Positions 1 through 6,015 of a stretch of DNA of 6,015 bases are shown piece after piece. Below the pieces are notes generated by a model, which searched no databases, had not been told where the DNA came from, and saw nothing but the letters and a program-made list of their open reading frames with translations. The position numbers and the translations under genes were made by a program. Origin of the DNA: an uncultured Bacteroidales bacterium (GTDB lineage: Bacteria > Bacteroidota > Bacteroidia > Bacteroidales > UBA932); assembly GCA_947305045.1 (NCBI GenBank), contig CAMZCW010000142.1:1-6015 (forward strand). Reading direction: 5' to 3'. Position 1 is the stretch's first letter; the number at the start of each line of letters is the position of its first letter.

Positions 1-972
1 TTCCGCGATCCCAAGCTGTTCTGGGACCCCCAGAGCAAGCAGTGGAAGGTGATTCTGGCCGCCGGACAGGAAGTGCAGTTCTACAGCTCCGACAACCTCA
101 AGGACTGGACCTACGACAGCAGTTTTGGCCTTGCCTATGGCAACCACAACGGCGTTTGGGAGTGTCCGGACCTGGTTCGCCTGCCCTTCGAGGGCAAGGA
201 CAAGTACGTGCTCATCCTCAACATCAACCCCGGCGGTCCCTTCGGCGGCAGCGCAACGCAGTATTTCGTGGGCAGCTACGACGGCAAAACCTTCAAGTGC
301 GACGACCTTCCCACCGTTACCCGCTGGATGGACTATGGCAAGGACCACTACGCCACCGTTACCTGGAGCAACGCTCCGGATAACAGGACCGTAGCCATTG
401 CCTGGATGAGCAACTGGCAGTATGCCAATTCCGTCCCCACCACCCAGTTCCGCAGCGCCAACTCCGTTCCGCGCGACCTGAGCCTCATCCGGAAGGGCAA
501 GGAAGTGCTCCTGAAGAGCACCCCTTCCCCGGAGGTGGAAGCCTTGCGCGGCAATCCCGTGCAGCTGGCCCTTGCCACCGCCCCGGTAGAGCTCTTTGAC
601 ACCCCGCAGCGTGCCTATGAACTGGTCATCCGCTTCAACCTGGGCAAGAAAGACGACGCCACCTTCGTGCTCTCCAACGAGACCGGTGAACAGGTGGTCC
701 TCTCCTACAATGCCGCCGTGCAGACCTTCTCCATGGACCGTCGCGGCAGCGGCAACGTGAAGTTCTCCAAGTCCTTCGCAGCCGTCACCACCGCTCCTAC
801 CGTCGTGGGCGGCAAGATGGAGCTCCGTCTCCTGGTGGACAGCGCCAGCATCGAAGCCTTCGGCCCGGACTTCTGCATGACCAACCTGGTGTTCCCCACC
901 TCCCCTTATAATATCCTGAAGATGTACGGCAACACCAAGGCCGACGTAACCCTTTATCCGATTGCCAAATGA
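1..972 (+). CDS. GH32 fructan hydrolase / fructofuranosidase, 3' part (5' end outside window)
   Basis: Hydrolyses beta-fructosyl linkages in levan, inulin or sucrose and releases fructose. The reading frame is open from base 1, giving 323 codons. The fragment opens with FRDPK (residues 1-5 of the fragment), the GH32 RDP motif whose Asp stabilises the transition state. It then has WECPD with Glu54 as the acid/base, and WMSNWQYANSVPT at 135-147, a block typical of exo-acting levanases, inulinases and SacC-like enzymes. From about residue 175 the C-terminal beta-sandwich follows, with DRRGSG and LRLLVDSASIEAFG (275-288). The nucleophile motif (WMNDPNG type) and any signal peptide are upstream, so location (periplasm, surface or cytoplasm) and full length cannot be judged; GH32 enzymes usually run about 480-600 residues. 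Levan versus inulin preference cannot be told. The TGA stop overlaps the transporter start (ATGA, 969-972), indicating co-transcription and probably coupled translation. A GTG at 49 is internal and is not the start. Confidence 0.95.
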   Translation, partial: FRDPKLFWDPQSKQWKVILAAGQEVQFYSSDNLKDWTYDSSFGLAYGNHNGVWECPDLVRLPFEGKDKYVLILNINPGGPFGGSATQYFVGSYDGKTFKCDDLPTVTRWMDYGKDHYATVTWSNAPDNRTVAIAWMSNWQYANSVPTTQFRSANSVPRDLSLIRKGKEVLLKSTPSPEVEALRGNPVQLALATAPVELFDTPQRAYELVIRFNLGKKDDATFVLSNETGEQVVLSYNAAVQTFSMDRRGSGNVKFSKSFAAVTTAPTVVGGKMELRLLVDSASIEAFGPDFCMTNLVFPTSPYNILKMYGNTKADVTLYPIAK

Positions 973-2120
973 ACAAGAAACTGCAACTGATACCGGTGAT
1001 GCTCTGCTTCTTTGCCATGGGGTTCGTGGACCTCGTGGGCATCGCCTCCAACTATGTGCAGCAGGACCTGCAGCTCACAGACTCCGCCGCCAACATTTTC
1101 CCGTCGCTGGTCTTCTTCTGGTTCCTCATCTTCTCCGTTCCCACGGGCATCCTGATGAACCGAATCGGCCGCAAGAACACCGTGCTCCTGAGCCTGGTGG
1201 TGACGGTGATTTCCCTGGTCCTGCCCATTTTTGGCGAGAGCTACGGCCTCATGCTGGCCGCCTTCTCTCTGCTGGGAATTGGCAATGCTCTCATGCAAAC
1301 CTCACTGAACCCGCTCATCACCAACATTATCAAGGGCGATAAGCTGGCCAGCACCATGACCTTCGGCCAGTTTGTGAAGGCCATCGCCTCCTTCATGGCC
1401 CCGTACATTGCCATGTGGGGAGCCACCGCCGCCATGCCGTCCTGGGGCCTTGGCTGGAGAGTACTCTTCCCGGTGTACGGTGTAATTGGCATCCTGGCAG
1501 CGCTGTTCCTTGCCCTCTCCCCCATCGAGCGGGAGCAGGTAGCGGACAAGGCTTCCGGCTTCGCGGCCTGCTTCAAGCTGCTGGGCAAACCTATCGTCCT
1601 TCTGAGCTTCCTGGGTATCATGTGTCATGTGGGCATTGACGTGGGCACCAACACCACGGCGCCCAAACTCCTGATGGAGCGCGTGGGCCTCACCCTCACG
1701 GAGGCCGGTTTTGCCACCAGCCTGTACTTTATCTTCCGTACCATCGGCTGCCTGAGCGGCTCGTTCATCCTGTCCAAGTTCAGCCACCGGAAGTTCTTCC
1801 TCTTCAGCGTGGTTCTCATGGCCCTGTCCATGTGCGGCATGTTCTTCGGGACCACCAAGGCCATCCTGTACGTGGCCATCGCTCTGGTAGGGTTCGGTAA
1901 CTCCAACATCTTCTCCATCGTGTTCTCGCAGGCCCTGCTGGCCGTTCCCGAGAAACAGAACGAGGTAAGCGGCCTCATGATCATGGGCCTGTTCGGCGGT
2001 ACCGTATTCCCGCTCCTGATGGGCTTCGCCTCCGACGCCGTGGGCCAGGGAGGCGCCATTGCCGTGATGACCCTTGGCGTAGTGTATTTGTTCTACTATT
2101 TCTCTAAAGTTCGTAACTAA
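969..2120 (+). CDS. MFS sugar transporter, FHS/FucP-like, probable fructose importer
   Basis: Inner-membrane importer of 383 residues that probably brings fructose into the cytoplasm by cation symport. The protein is almost wholly hydrophobic and shows about 12 membrane segments in two halves. The halves are joined by a charged linker near residues 184-208 (PIEREQ followed by a Lys-rich stretch). The loop after segment 2 carries GILMNRIGRKN (60-70), a form of the MFS GxLxDRxGRK signature with Asn in place of the usual Asp. The N-terminal segment (FFAMGFVDLVG) and NPLITNI resemble the fucose/glucose/galactose (FHS) permease branch. It is shorter than E. coli FucP (about 438 residues), as I recall is also true of the Bacteroides fructose permease BT1758. 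The ATG at 969 overlaps the GH32 stop and has no Shine-Dalgarno sequence. The fructose assignment is inferred from lying between a GH32 enzyme and a fructokinase; a glucose or general hexose permease is the main alternative. Confidence 0.9.
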   Translation: MNKKLQLIPVMLCFFAMGFVDLVGIASNYVQQDLQLTDSAANIFPSLVFFWFLIFSVPTGILMNRIGRKNTVLLSLVVTVISLVLPIFGESYGLMLAAFSLLGIGNALMQTSLNPLITNIIKGDKLASTMTFGQFVKAIASFMAPYIAMWGATAAMPSWGLGWRVLFPVYGVIGILAALFLALSPIEREQVADKASGFAACFKLLGKPIVLLSFLGIMCHVGIDVGTNTTAPKLLMERVGLTLTEAGFATSLYFIFRTIGCLSGSFILSKFSHRKFFLFSVVLMALSMCGMFFGTTKAILYVAIALVGFGNSNIFSIVFSQALLAVPEKQNEVSGLMIMGLFGGTVFPLLMGFASDAVGQGGAIAVMTLGVVYLFYYFSKVRN

Positions 2121-2122
2121 TT

Positions 2123-2992
2123 ATGGGTAAATTTGTTATAGGTATTGGGGAAGCGCTTTGGGACATGCTCCCCGAGGGAAAGAAACTGGGTGGTGCACCC
2201 GCCAACTTTGCCTACCATGCCAGCCAGTTCGGCCTGGAAGGTCTTGCTGTGAGTGCTATCGGCCAGGACAAACTGGGCGAGGAAATTGTGGAAGCCCTGG
2301 AAGAGCATCATCTGCCCTACCACCTGGACCGCGTGGAATACCCGACCGGCACCGTACAGGTAAGCCTGGACAGCCGGGGCGTGCCGCAGTACGAGATCAA
2401 AACCGGCGTCGCCTGGGACAACATCCCGTACACCAAGGAGTTGGCAGAACTGGCCGGTCAGTGCCAGGCCGTGTGCTTTGGTTCCCTGGCCCAGCGCAGC
2501 CCCGTTTCGCGGGAGAGCATCGGCCTTTTCCTGGATGCCGTACCGGAGGACTGCCTCAAGGTATTTGACATCAACCTGCGCCAGGACTTCTATAACAAAG
2601 AGGTGCTGGAGGCCTCTTTCCGCCGCTGTGACATCCTGAAAATCAACGACGAAGAGCTGGTGGTGATGGCCCGGCTGTTCAACCTGCCCGGCCTTGCCCT
2701 GGAAGAGAAATGCCGTTACCTGATCAAGGAATACCAGCTCAAGATGCTCATCCTCACCTGCGGCGTAAACGGCAGCTATGTCTTCTACGAAGGCGGCATG
2801 TCGTTCCTGGACACCCCCAAGGTGCAGGTGGCGGATACCGTTGGCGCCGGCGACTCCTTCACCGGTGCGTTCGTAGGCTCCCTGCTCACGGGGAAACCCG
2901 TTACCGAGGCCCACGAGACTGCCGTCAAGGTATCGGCCTTCGTGTGCACCCAGAGCGGAGCCATGCCCATTGTTCCGGATAATCTCAAGTAA
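2123..2992 (+). CDS. Fructokinase, PfkB (ribokinase-like) family
   Basis: Cytoplasmic ATP-dependent sugar kinase of 289 residues, the usual length for the family. It most likely converts fructose to fructose-6-phosphate (EC 2.7.1.4), the entry step to glycolysis. The N-terminus has GEALWDMLPEGKKLGGAPAN, matching the sugar-binding PfkB signature region (GGAPANFA). DINLRQDFY starts at Asp149 and KINDEEL follows. DTVGAGDSFTGAF carries the second PfkB signature, with the anion hole GAG and the catalytic base Asp244. The GEALWD and GGAPANFA blocks are typical of bacterial fructokinases rather than 1-phosphofructokinases, which fits import of free, unphosphorylated fructose by the MFS protein. It starts 2 bases after the transporter stop and ends directly against the next ATG. 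The first 30 or so bases are distinctly AT-rich compared with the body of the gene, and no Shine-Dalgarno sequence precedes the start. Another hexose or ribose as substrate cannot be fully excluded. Confidence 0.93.
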   Translation: MGKFVIGIGEALWDMLPEGKKLGGAPANFAYHASQFGLEGLAVSAIGQDKLGEEIVEALEEHHLPYHLDRVEYPTGTVQVSLDSRGVPQYEIKTGVAWDNIPYTKELAELAGQCQAVCFGSLAQRSPVSRESIGLFLDAVPEDCLKVFDINLRQDFYNKEVLEASFRRCDILKINDEELVVMARLFNLPGLALEEKCRYLIKEYQLKMLILTCGVNGSYVFYEGGMSFLDTPKVQVADTVGAGDSFTGAFVGSLLTGKPVTEAHETAVKVSAFVCTQSGAMPIVPDNLK

Positions 2993-5587
2993 ATGACTAA
3001 AAAGCTTTTCCTACTCATATCAGTGGTACTTCTTCTCACCGGTTGCGCCGGTGGGAAGAAGTCTCTGGTTATAGGCGTATCGCAGTGCAGCGACGACATT
3101 TGGCGCAGTAAGCTCAACGACGAGCTCTCCCTTGCGGCCCGTACAGACGGGGTTACGCTCCGTTTTTCATCCGCCGATGACGACAGCCAGAAGCAGATGG
3201 CCCAGATCCGCCGCTTTGTGGCGGAAGGCGTGGACCTTCTCATCATCTCGCCCAACCAGTCGCACACCATTACCCCTGCCGTAGAAGAAGCTTTTGACGC
3301 CGGTATCCCGGTCATCCTGTTCGACCGGAAAATCGACTCGCACAAATACACCGCCTTCATTGGCGCCGACAATGTGGAAATCGGGCGCATCATGGGGCAT
3401 TATATGGCCGATTTCCTGGGTAAAAAAGGCCATGTGGTAGAGATTCCGGGCCTGGAGGGTTCCTCCCCTGCCGATGACCGCCACAAAGGCTTTGCAGAGG
3501 CACTGGCGCAGTATCCCGGCATGACGCTCACCGTGGCGCCGTACGGCGGCTGGCTCCGGGAAGGCGGCTTTGACGCCATGGAAGAGGTGATGGCCCGCGG
3601 CATCCGGCCCGATGCCGTCTTTGGCCAGAACGACCGCATGGCGCAGGGCGCGCGGGAAGCCCTGGGCTCCCCTGCCCATGTAGCCTTCTTTGGCGTAGAC
3701 GCCCTGCCGGAAGACGGCCTGCAGAAAGTGATTGACGGAGAGCTCACCGCCTCCTACCTGTACCCCACCCGCGGCGACCTGGTGATGGAACTGGCCCTGA
3801 ATATTCTCCGCGGGGCGCCCTTCCAGCGGGAGAACCTGCTGGAAAGCGCCCTGGTAGACAGCCGCAACGCCCGCATCCTCAAGATGCAGGAAGCGGAAGT
3901 GGCCAATCAGCGGGCCCATGTGGAGAACATCAACGCCCGGCTGGACACCTTTCTGATGGAATACAACACCCAGCGCATTATCATGTGGCTGGTGATCGCC
4001 TTTGCCATTCTGGTGGTCCTCATTGCCGCCCTGTCCTACTGGAGCTACATGCGCACCCGGGAGCTCAAACAGAAACTGGAGGAAAGCACCGCCGCCAAGC
4101 TACGCTTCTTCACCCAGGTGAGCCACGACCTCCGGACGCCCCTCACCCTGGTTGCCGGTCCGCTGGAGCATGTCCTGGAAGGCCCGCTGTCAGCGGACCA
4201 GCAGCAAACGCTCCTGATGGCACGCCGCAATGTGACCGTTCTTCAGCAACTGGTGAATAACATTTTGGATTTCAGAAGGATAGAGAGCGGAAACCGTCCG
4301 CTTAACGCCTCCCGCTTTGACCTCCCCGCCGCCGTGCAGGAATGGATGGGCGGGTTCAGCGGCACCTCCCAAAGCCTGTCGTACGAAGGGCTCCCGGCCC
4401 TTACCGTAGAGGCCGATATGCGCCTTGTGGAGCGGGTGCTGTTCAACCTCCTGGGCAACGCCATCAAGCACACCCGGCCGGACGGGCACATCACCGTTTC
4501 CGTGAAGCAGGAAGGAGCATCGGCAGTCCTATCCGTTGCCGATGACGGAGAGGGCATCCCGCCGGAAAAACTGCCGTATATCTTCGAGGAATTCTACAAA
4601 GCCAATGAGTCCAGTAACGGTACCGGCATTGGCCTGGCCCTGATTAAAGCCGTAGCGGAGCTGCACAAGGGCAGCGTGAGCGTGGAAAGCACGCTGGGCA
4701 AGGGCTCCACCTTTACCCTGCGCCTTCCGCTGGTGCAAAAAGGCGCCAGCGTGAGCGAAGGCAAATCGGCATCGGCCTATACGGAGCGCTACGAGGAGAC
4801 CTATCTCCGCGAGGACAGCCACAAGCAGGAGGCCGCCAGCCGGGTGAGCGAAAGCGACCGTCCCACCATCCTGGTGGTGGACGACAACGCAGACCTTCGC
4901 CGCTTTATTGGCACACTGCTGGAAGGCGAATACCGTATTCTGAGCGCCTGCGACGGCCGGGAGGCCCTGGAAAAAGCCACGCGCGAACTGCCGGACCTGG
5001 TGGTATCGGACGTGATGATGCCCGTGATGGACGGCCTGGAACTCTGCAAGGAACTCAAAGGACAGCTGGCCACCAGCCACATCCCCGTCATCCTCCTGAC
5101 CGCCAAATCGCTGGAAGACCAGCGCGCGGAAGGCTATGATTCCGGGGCCGATGCCTACATCTCCAAGCCTTTCAGCGAACGGGTGCTGCTCGCCCGTATC
5201 GGCAACCTGCTCAAGAGCCGCATCCTGCTCAAGGAGCATTACCTGGAAACCGGCGAAAGCGCCGCCCGGCCACAGGAAAACGACTTCCTATCCCGTTTCC
5301 GCGCACGGGTCCGCGAGCACCTGGGAGACGAAAACCTGAGCGTGGAGCAGCTGGGCTCCGACCTGGGCCTTTCGCGCGTGCAACTGTATAGGAAGGTGAA
5401 AGCCCTTACCGGCTACTCCCCTGTTGAACTGGTTCGTATCACGCGCCTGAAAGCAGCGGAACAGCTGCTCAAAACCACCGACAAAACCGTGGCGGAGGTA
5501 GCCTATGCCGTGGGCTTTGGCACACCCTCCTATTTCAGCAAATGCTACAAGGAACTCTTCGGACATGTTCCGGGAGAAGAACGGTAG
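2993..5587 (+). CDS. Hybrid two-component system (HTCS) sensor-regulator with periplasmic sugar-binding domain, BT1754-like
   Basis: One-protein signalling system of 864 residues that probably senses periplasmic fructose and activates the fructan genes. Residues 1-18 form a hydrophobic signal ending in the lipobox LTGC (Cys18). Residues about 24-290 are a type I periplasmic-binding (RbsB-like) domain, with a DR...FIGADN block, GQNDRMAQGA and a GVD block near its end. A helical, coiled-coil-like stalk (about 296-328) leads to a single clear membrane helix (about 329-350). The cytoplasmic part has HisKA with SHDLRTPLTL (His378), HATPase_c with Asn489 in GNAIKH, DDGEGI (517-522) and GTGIGL (543-548). 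A charged linker follows, then a receiver domain with acidic pair Asp630/Asp631, phosphoacceptor Asp673 (SDVMMP), Thr703 and Lys725. The C-terminus (about 763-864) is an AraC-family double helix-turn-helix. No HAMP, PAS or Y_Y_Y beta-propeller module is visible, so it is much shorter than the common 1300-1400 residue HTCS. All catalytic residues are present. The ATG abuts the kinase TAA stop, so it may be made as part of the operon it controls. Fructose as ligand is inferred from the locus and the resemblance to BT1754. Confidence 0.93.
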   Translation: MTKKLFLLISVVLLLTGCAGGKKSLVIGVSQCSDDIWRSKLNDELSLAARTDGVTLRFSSADDDSQKQMAQIRRFVAEGVDLLIISPNQSHTITPAVEEAFDAGIPVILFDRKIDSHKYTAFIGADNVEIGRIMGHYMADFLGKKGHVVEIPGLEGSSPADDRHKGFAEALAQYPGMTLTVAPYGGWLREGGFDAMEEVMARGIRPDAVFGQNDRMAQGAREALGSPAHVAFFGVDALPEDGLQKVIDGELTASYLYPTRGDLVMELALNILRGAPFQRENLLESALVDSRNARILKMQEAEVANQRAHVENINARLDTFLMEYNTQRIIMWLVIAFAILVVLIAALSYWSYMRTRELKQKLEESTAAKLRFFTQVSHDLRTPLTLVAGPLEHVLEGPLSADQQQTLLMARRNVTVLQQLVNNILDFRRIESGNRPLNASRFDLPAAVQEWMGGFSGTSQSLSYEGLPALTVEADMRLVERVLFNLLGNAIKHTRPDGHITVSVKQEGASAVLSVADDGEGIPPEKLPYIFEEFYKANESSNGTGIGLALIKAVAELHKGSVSVESTLGKGSTFTLRLPLVQKGASVSEGKSASAYTERYEETYLREDSHKQEAASRVSESDRPTILVVDDNADLRRFIGTLLEGEYRILSACDGREALEKATRELPDLVVSDVMMPVMDGLELCKELKGQLATSHIPVILLTAKSLEDQRAEGYDSGADAYISKPFSERVLLARIGNLLKSRILLKEHYLETGESAARPQENDFLSRFRARVREHLGDENLSVEQLGSDLGLSRVQLYRKVKALTGYSPVELVRITRLKAAEQLLKTTDKTVAEVAYAVGFGTPSYFSKCYKELFGHVPGEER

Positions 5588-5604
5588 CTTTTGACGCGGA
5601 AAAA

Positions 5605-5635
5605 TTTGTGATTCTGAGAATTATTCGTATCTTTG
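5605..5635 (+). promoter_or_regulatory. Bacteroidetes-type promoter for rplU
   Basis: TTTG at 5605-5608 is followed after 19 bases by TATCTTTG at 5628-5635. This matches the Bacteroides housekeeping sigma consensus (-33 TTTG, -7 TAnnTTTG) at every defined position and with the expected spacing. Transcription would begin near 5640, giving rplU a leader of about 90 bases. The -33 element begins only 17 bases after the stop codon of the sensor gene. The start site is estimated from the consensus, not measured. Confidence 0.8.
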
Positions 5636-5639
5636 CAGT

Positions 5640-5728
5640 CCATTTTTTGAGATGACCGCTAAGCTCTGGCAAGACCCGCCCGCGAGGGGCAGGCGCTTAC
5701 GGTCCAAACTTTAACAAGTTTTTGTACA
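5640..5728 (+). promoter_or_regulatory. Structured 5' leader of rplU (candidate cis-regulatory RNA)
   Basis: This is the predicted untranslated leader between the promoter and the rplU ATG. Its main structure is a 10-bp stem with one bulged base: GACCG (5654-5658), bulged C5659 and TAAGC (5660-5664) pair with GCTTA (5695-5699) and CGGTC (5700-5704). It encloses a smaller GC-rich hairpin, GCCC (5678-5681) with GGGC (5687-5690). A weaker 6-bp AT-rich hairpin follows, AAACTT (5706-5711) with AAGTTT (5716-5721), close to the start codon. Leaders of ribosomal protein genes often mediate feedback control by the encoded protein, and an L21 leader is known in Firmicutes. I do not recognise this one as a named family, so regulation is inferred. 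No Shine-Dalgarno sequence is visible before the start. Confidence 0.5.
5652..5714 (+). other. Possible 20-codon upstream ORF in the rplU leader
   Basis: An ATG at 5652, about a dozen bases after the predicted transcription start, opens a 20-codon frame ending in TAA at 5712-5714, 14 bases before the rplU ATG. The peptide starts [10 protein letters not shown] and its second half is rich in Arg and Lys. The frame covers the whole large stem of the leader, and its stop codon lies in the loop of the AT-rich hairpin. No Shine-Dalgarno sequence precedes it. A frame this short arises easily by chance, so translation is uncertain. Confidence 0.22.
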
Positions 5729-6015
5729 ATGTACGCAATCGTAGACATTGCAAGCCAGCAGTTTAAAGTAGAAGCTGGCATGGATATCTTCGTAAACCGC
5801 CTGCAGGCCAAGAACGGAGAATCCGTCGAGTTCGACAAAGTGCTCCTCGTAGACAATGAGGGCAAAGTGAAAGTGGGTACTCCCTATGTGAAGGGTGCCA
5901 AGGTTACCGCCACTGTTGTGGACGACGACGCCAAGGCAAAGAAAGTGCTCGTGTTCAAGAAAATCCGTCGCAAGGGTTTCCAGACGCTCAATGGCCATCG
6001 CCAGAAGCTCACCAA
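5729..6015 (+). CDS. rplU: 50S ribosomal protein bL21, 5' part (3' end outside window)
   Basis: Structural protein of the large ribosomal subunit that binds 23S rRNA and contacts bL20. The frame starts at ATG 5729 and runs 95 codons plus two bases to the window edge without a stop. Recognition is direct: the N-terminus [17 protein letters not shown] matches the conserved bL21 opening, followed by [24 protein letters not shown], and the basic rRNA-binding block VFKKIRRKG...NGHRQKLT near the end. Family members are about 100-105 residues, so only the last few residues should be missing. bL27 (rpmA) usually follows, but that lies outside the window. It has its own promoter and leader upstream and is functionally separate from the fructan operon. 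The start is secure because the MYAIV opening is universal in the family. Confidence 0.97.
   Translation, partial: MYAIVDIASQQFKVEAGMDIFVNRLQAKNGESVEFDKVLLVDNEGKVKVGTPYVKGAKVTATVVDDDAKAKKVLVFKKIRRKGFQTLNGHRQKLT

Noticed and set aside
2128..2135. TAAATTTG, a perfect match to the Bacteroidetes -7 element, at the start of the fructokinase gene
   Set aside because: It lies inside codons 2-5 of the kinase and no TTTG occurs at the proper distance upstream (the nearest, at 2087-2090, is 37 bases away), so it is best explained by the AT-rich gene start.
2117..2914. Long minus-strand open frame (265 codons) opposite the fructokinase
   Set aside because: It mirrors the codon structure of the fructokinase, which has full family motifs. 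The antisense product shows no recognisable domain; such frames are common opposite GC-rich genes.
3167..3919. Minus-strand open frame (250 codons) opposite the sensor domain
   Set aside because: It lies wholly within the sensor gene, is rich in His, Gly and Val as expected of an antisense shadow, and has no start context or motif.
4529..5239. Minus-strand open frame (236 codons) opposite the kinase and receiver domains
   Set aside because: The plus strand is clearly the coding strand here, with all histidine kinase and receiver motifs intact.
5558..5597. Possible intrinsic terminator after the sensor gene
   Set aside because: The pairing CGGA/TCCG is four base pairs inside the coding region, and the following CTTTTG is neither adjacent nor a proper T-run.
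5711..5998. Minus-strand open frame opposite rplU
   Set aside because: The plus-strand frame encodes an unmistakable bL21; the antisense frame is a shadow of it.
1..6015. CRISPR arrays, tRNA or rRNA genes, insertion sequences, defence or phage genes
   Set aside because: No direct repeats with spacers, cloverleaf-like sequences, transposase motifs or terminal inverted repeats were seen; coding sequence accounts for almost the whole window.

Overview
The window looks like chromosomal DNA of a Bacteroidota member, most likely a Bacteroidales relative with fairly high GC (by eye about 55-60%, not computed; Alistipes-like rather than Bacteroides-like in composition). The evidence is a hybrid two-component system protein of the type typical of Bacteroides polysaccharide-utilisation loci, start codons without Shine-Dalgarno sequences, and a Bacteroidetes-type promoter (TTTG, 19 bases, TAnnTTTG) in the only intergenic gap. 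The exact genus cannot be read from the sequence.

Positions 1-5587 hold four tightly packed genes on the + strand: the 3' part of a GH32 fructan exo-hydrolase or fructofuranosidase (1-972), an FHS/FucP-like MFS sugar importer (969-2120), a PfkB-family fructokinase (2123-2992) and a hybrid sensor kinase/response regulator with a type I periplasmic sugar-binding sensor domain (2993-5587). The junctions are a 4-base ATGA overlap, a 2-base gap and a direct TAA-ATG abutment, so this is almost certainly one operon. The logic is that GH32 releases fructose (and glucose from sucrose-like ends), the MFS protein imports it, the kinase makes fructose-6-phosphate for glycolysis, and the sensor probably binds free fructose in the periplasm and activates the locus through its AraC-type output domain. 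From memory of the family, the order and content resemble the Bacteroides thetaiotaomicron fructan locus (BT1754 sensor, BT1757 kinase, BT1758 transporter, BT1759/BT1760/BT1765 GH32 enzymes). Any SusC/SusD pair would lie upstream, outside the window.

Positions 5588-5728 are a 141-base gap with no convincing intrinsic terminator. It contains a strong Bacteroidetes promoter match and a leader of about 90 bases. The leader holds a long imperfect stem-loop and a 20-codon upstream ORF. From 5729 to the window end lies most of rplU (ribosomal protein bL21), a housekeeping gene unrelated to the fructan operon. The system as a whole is a known type. The parts most worth a second look are the rplU leader and the lipobox on the sensor kinase.
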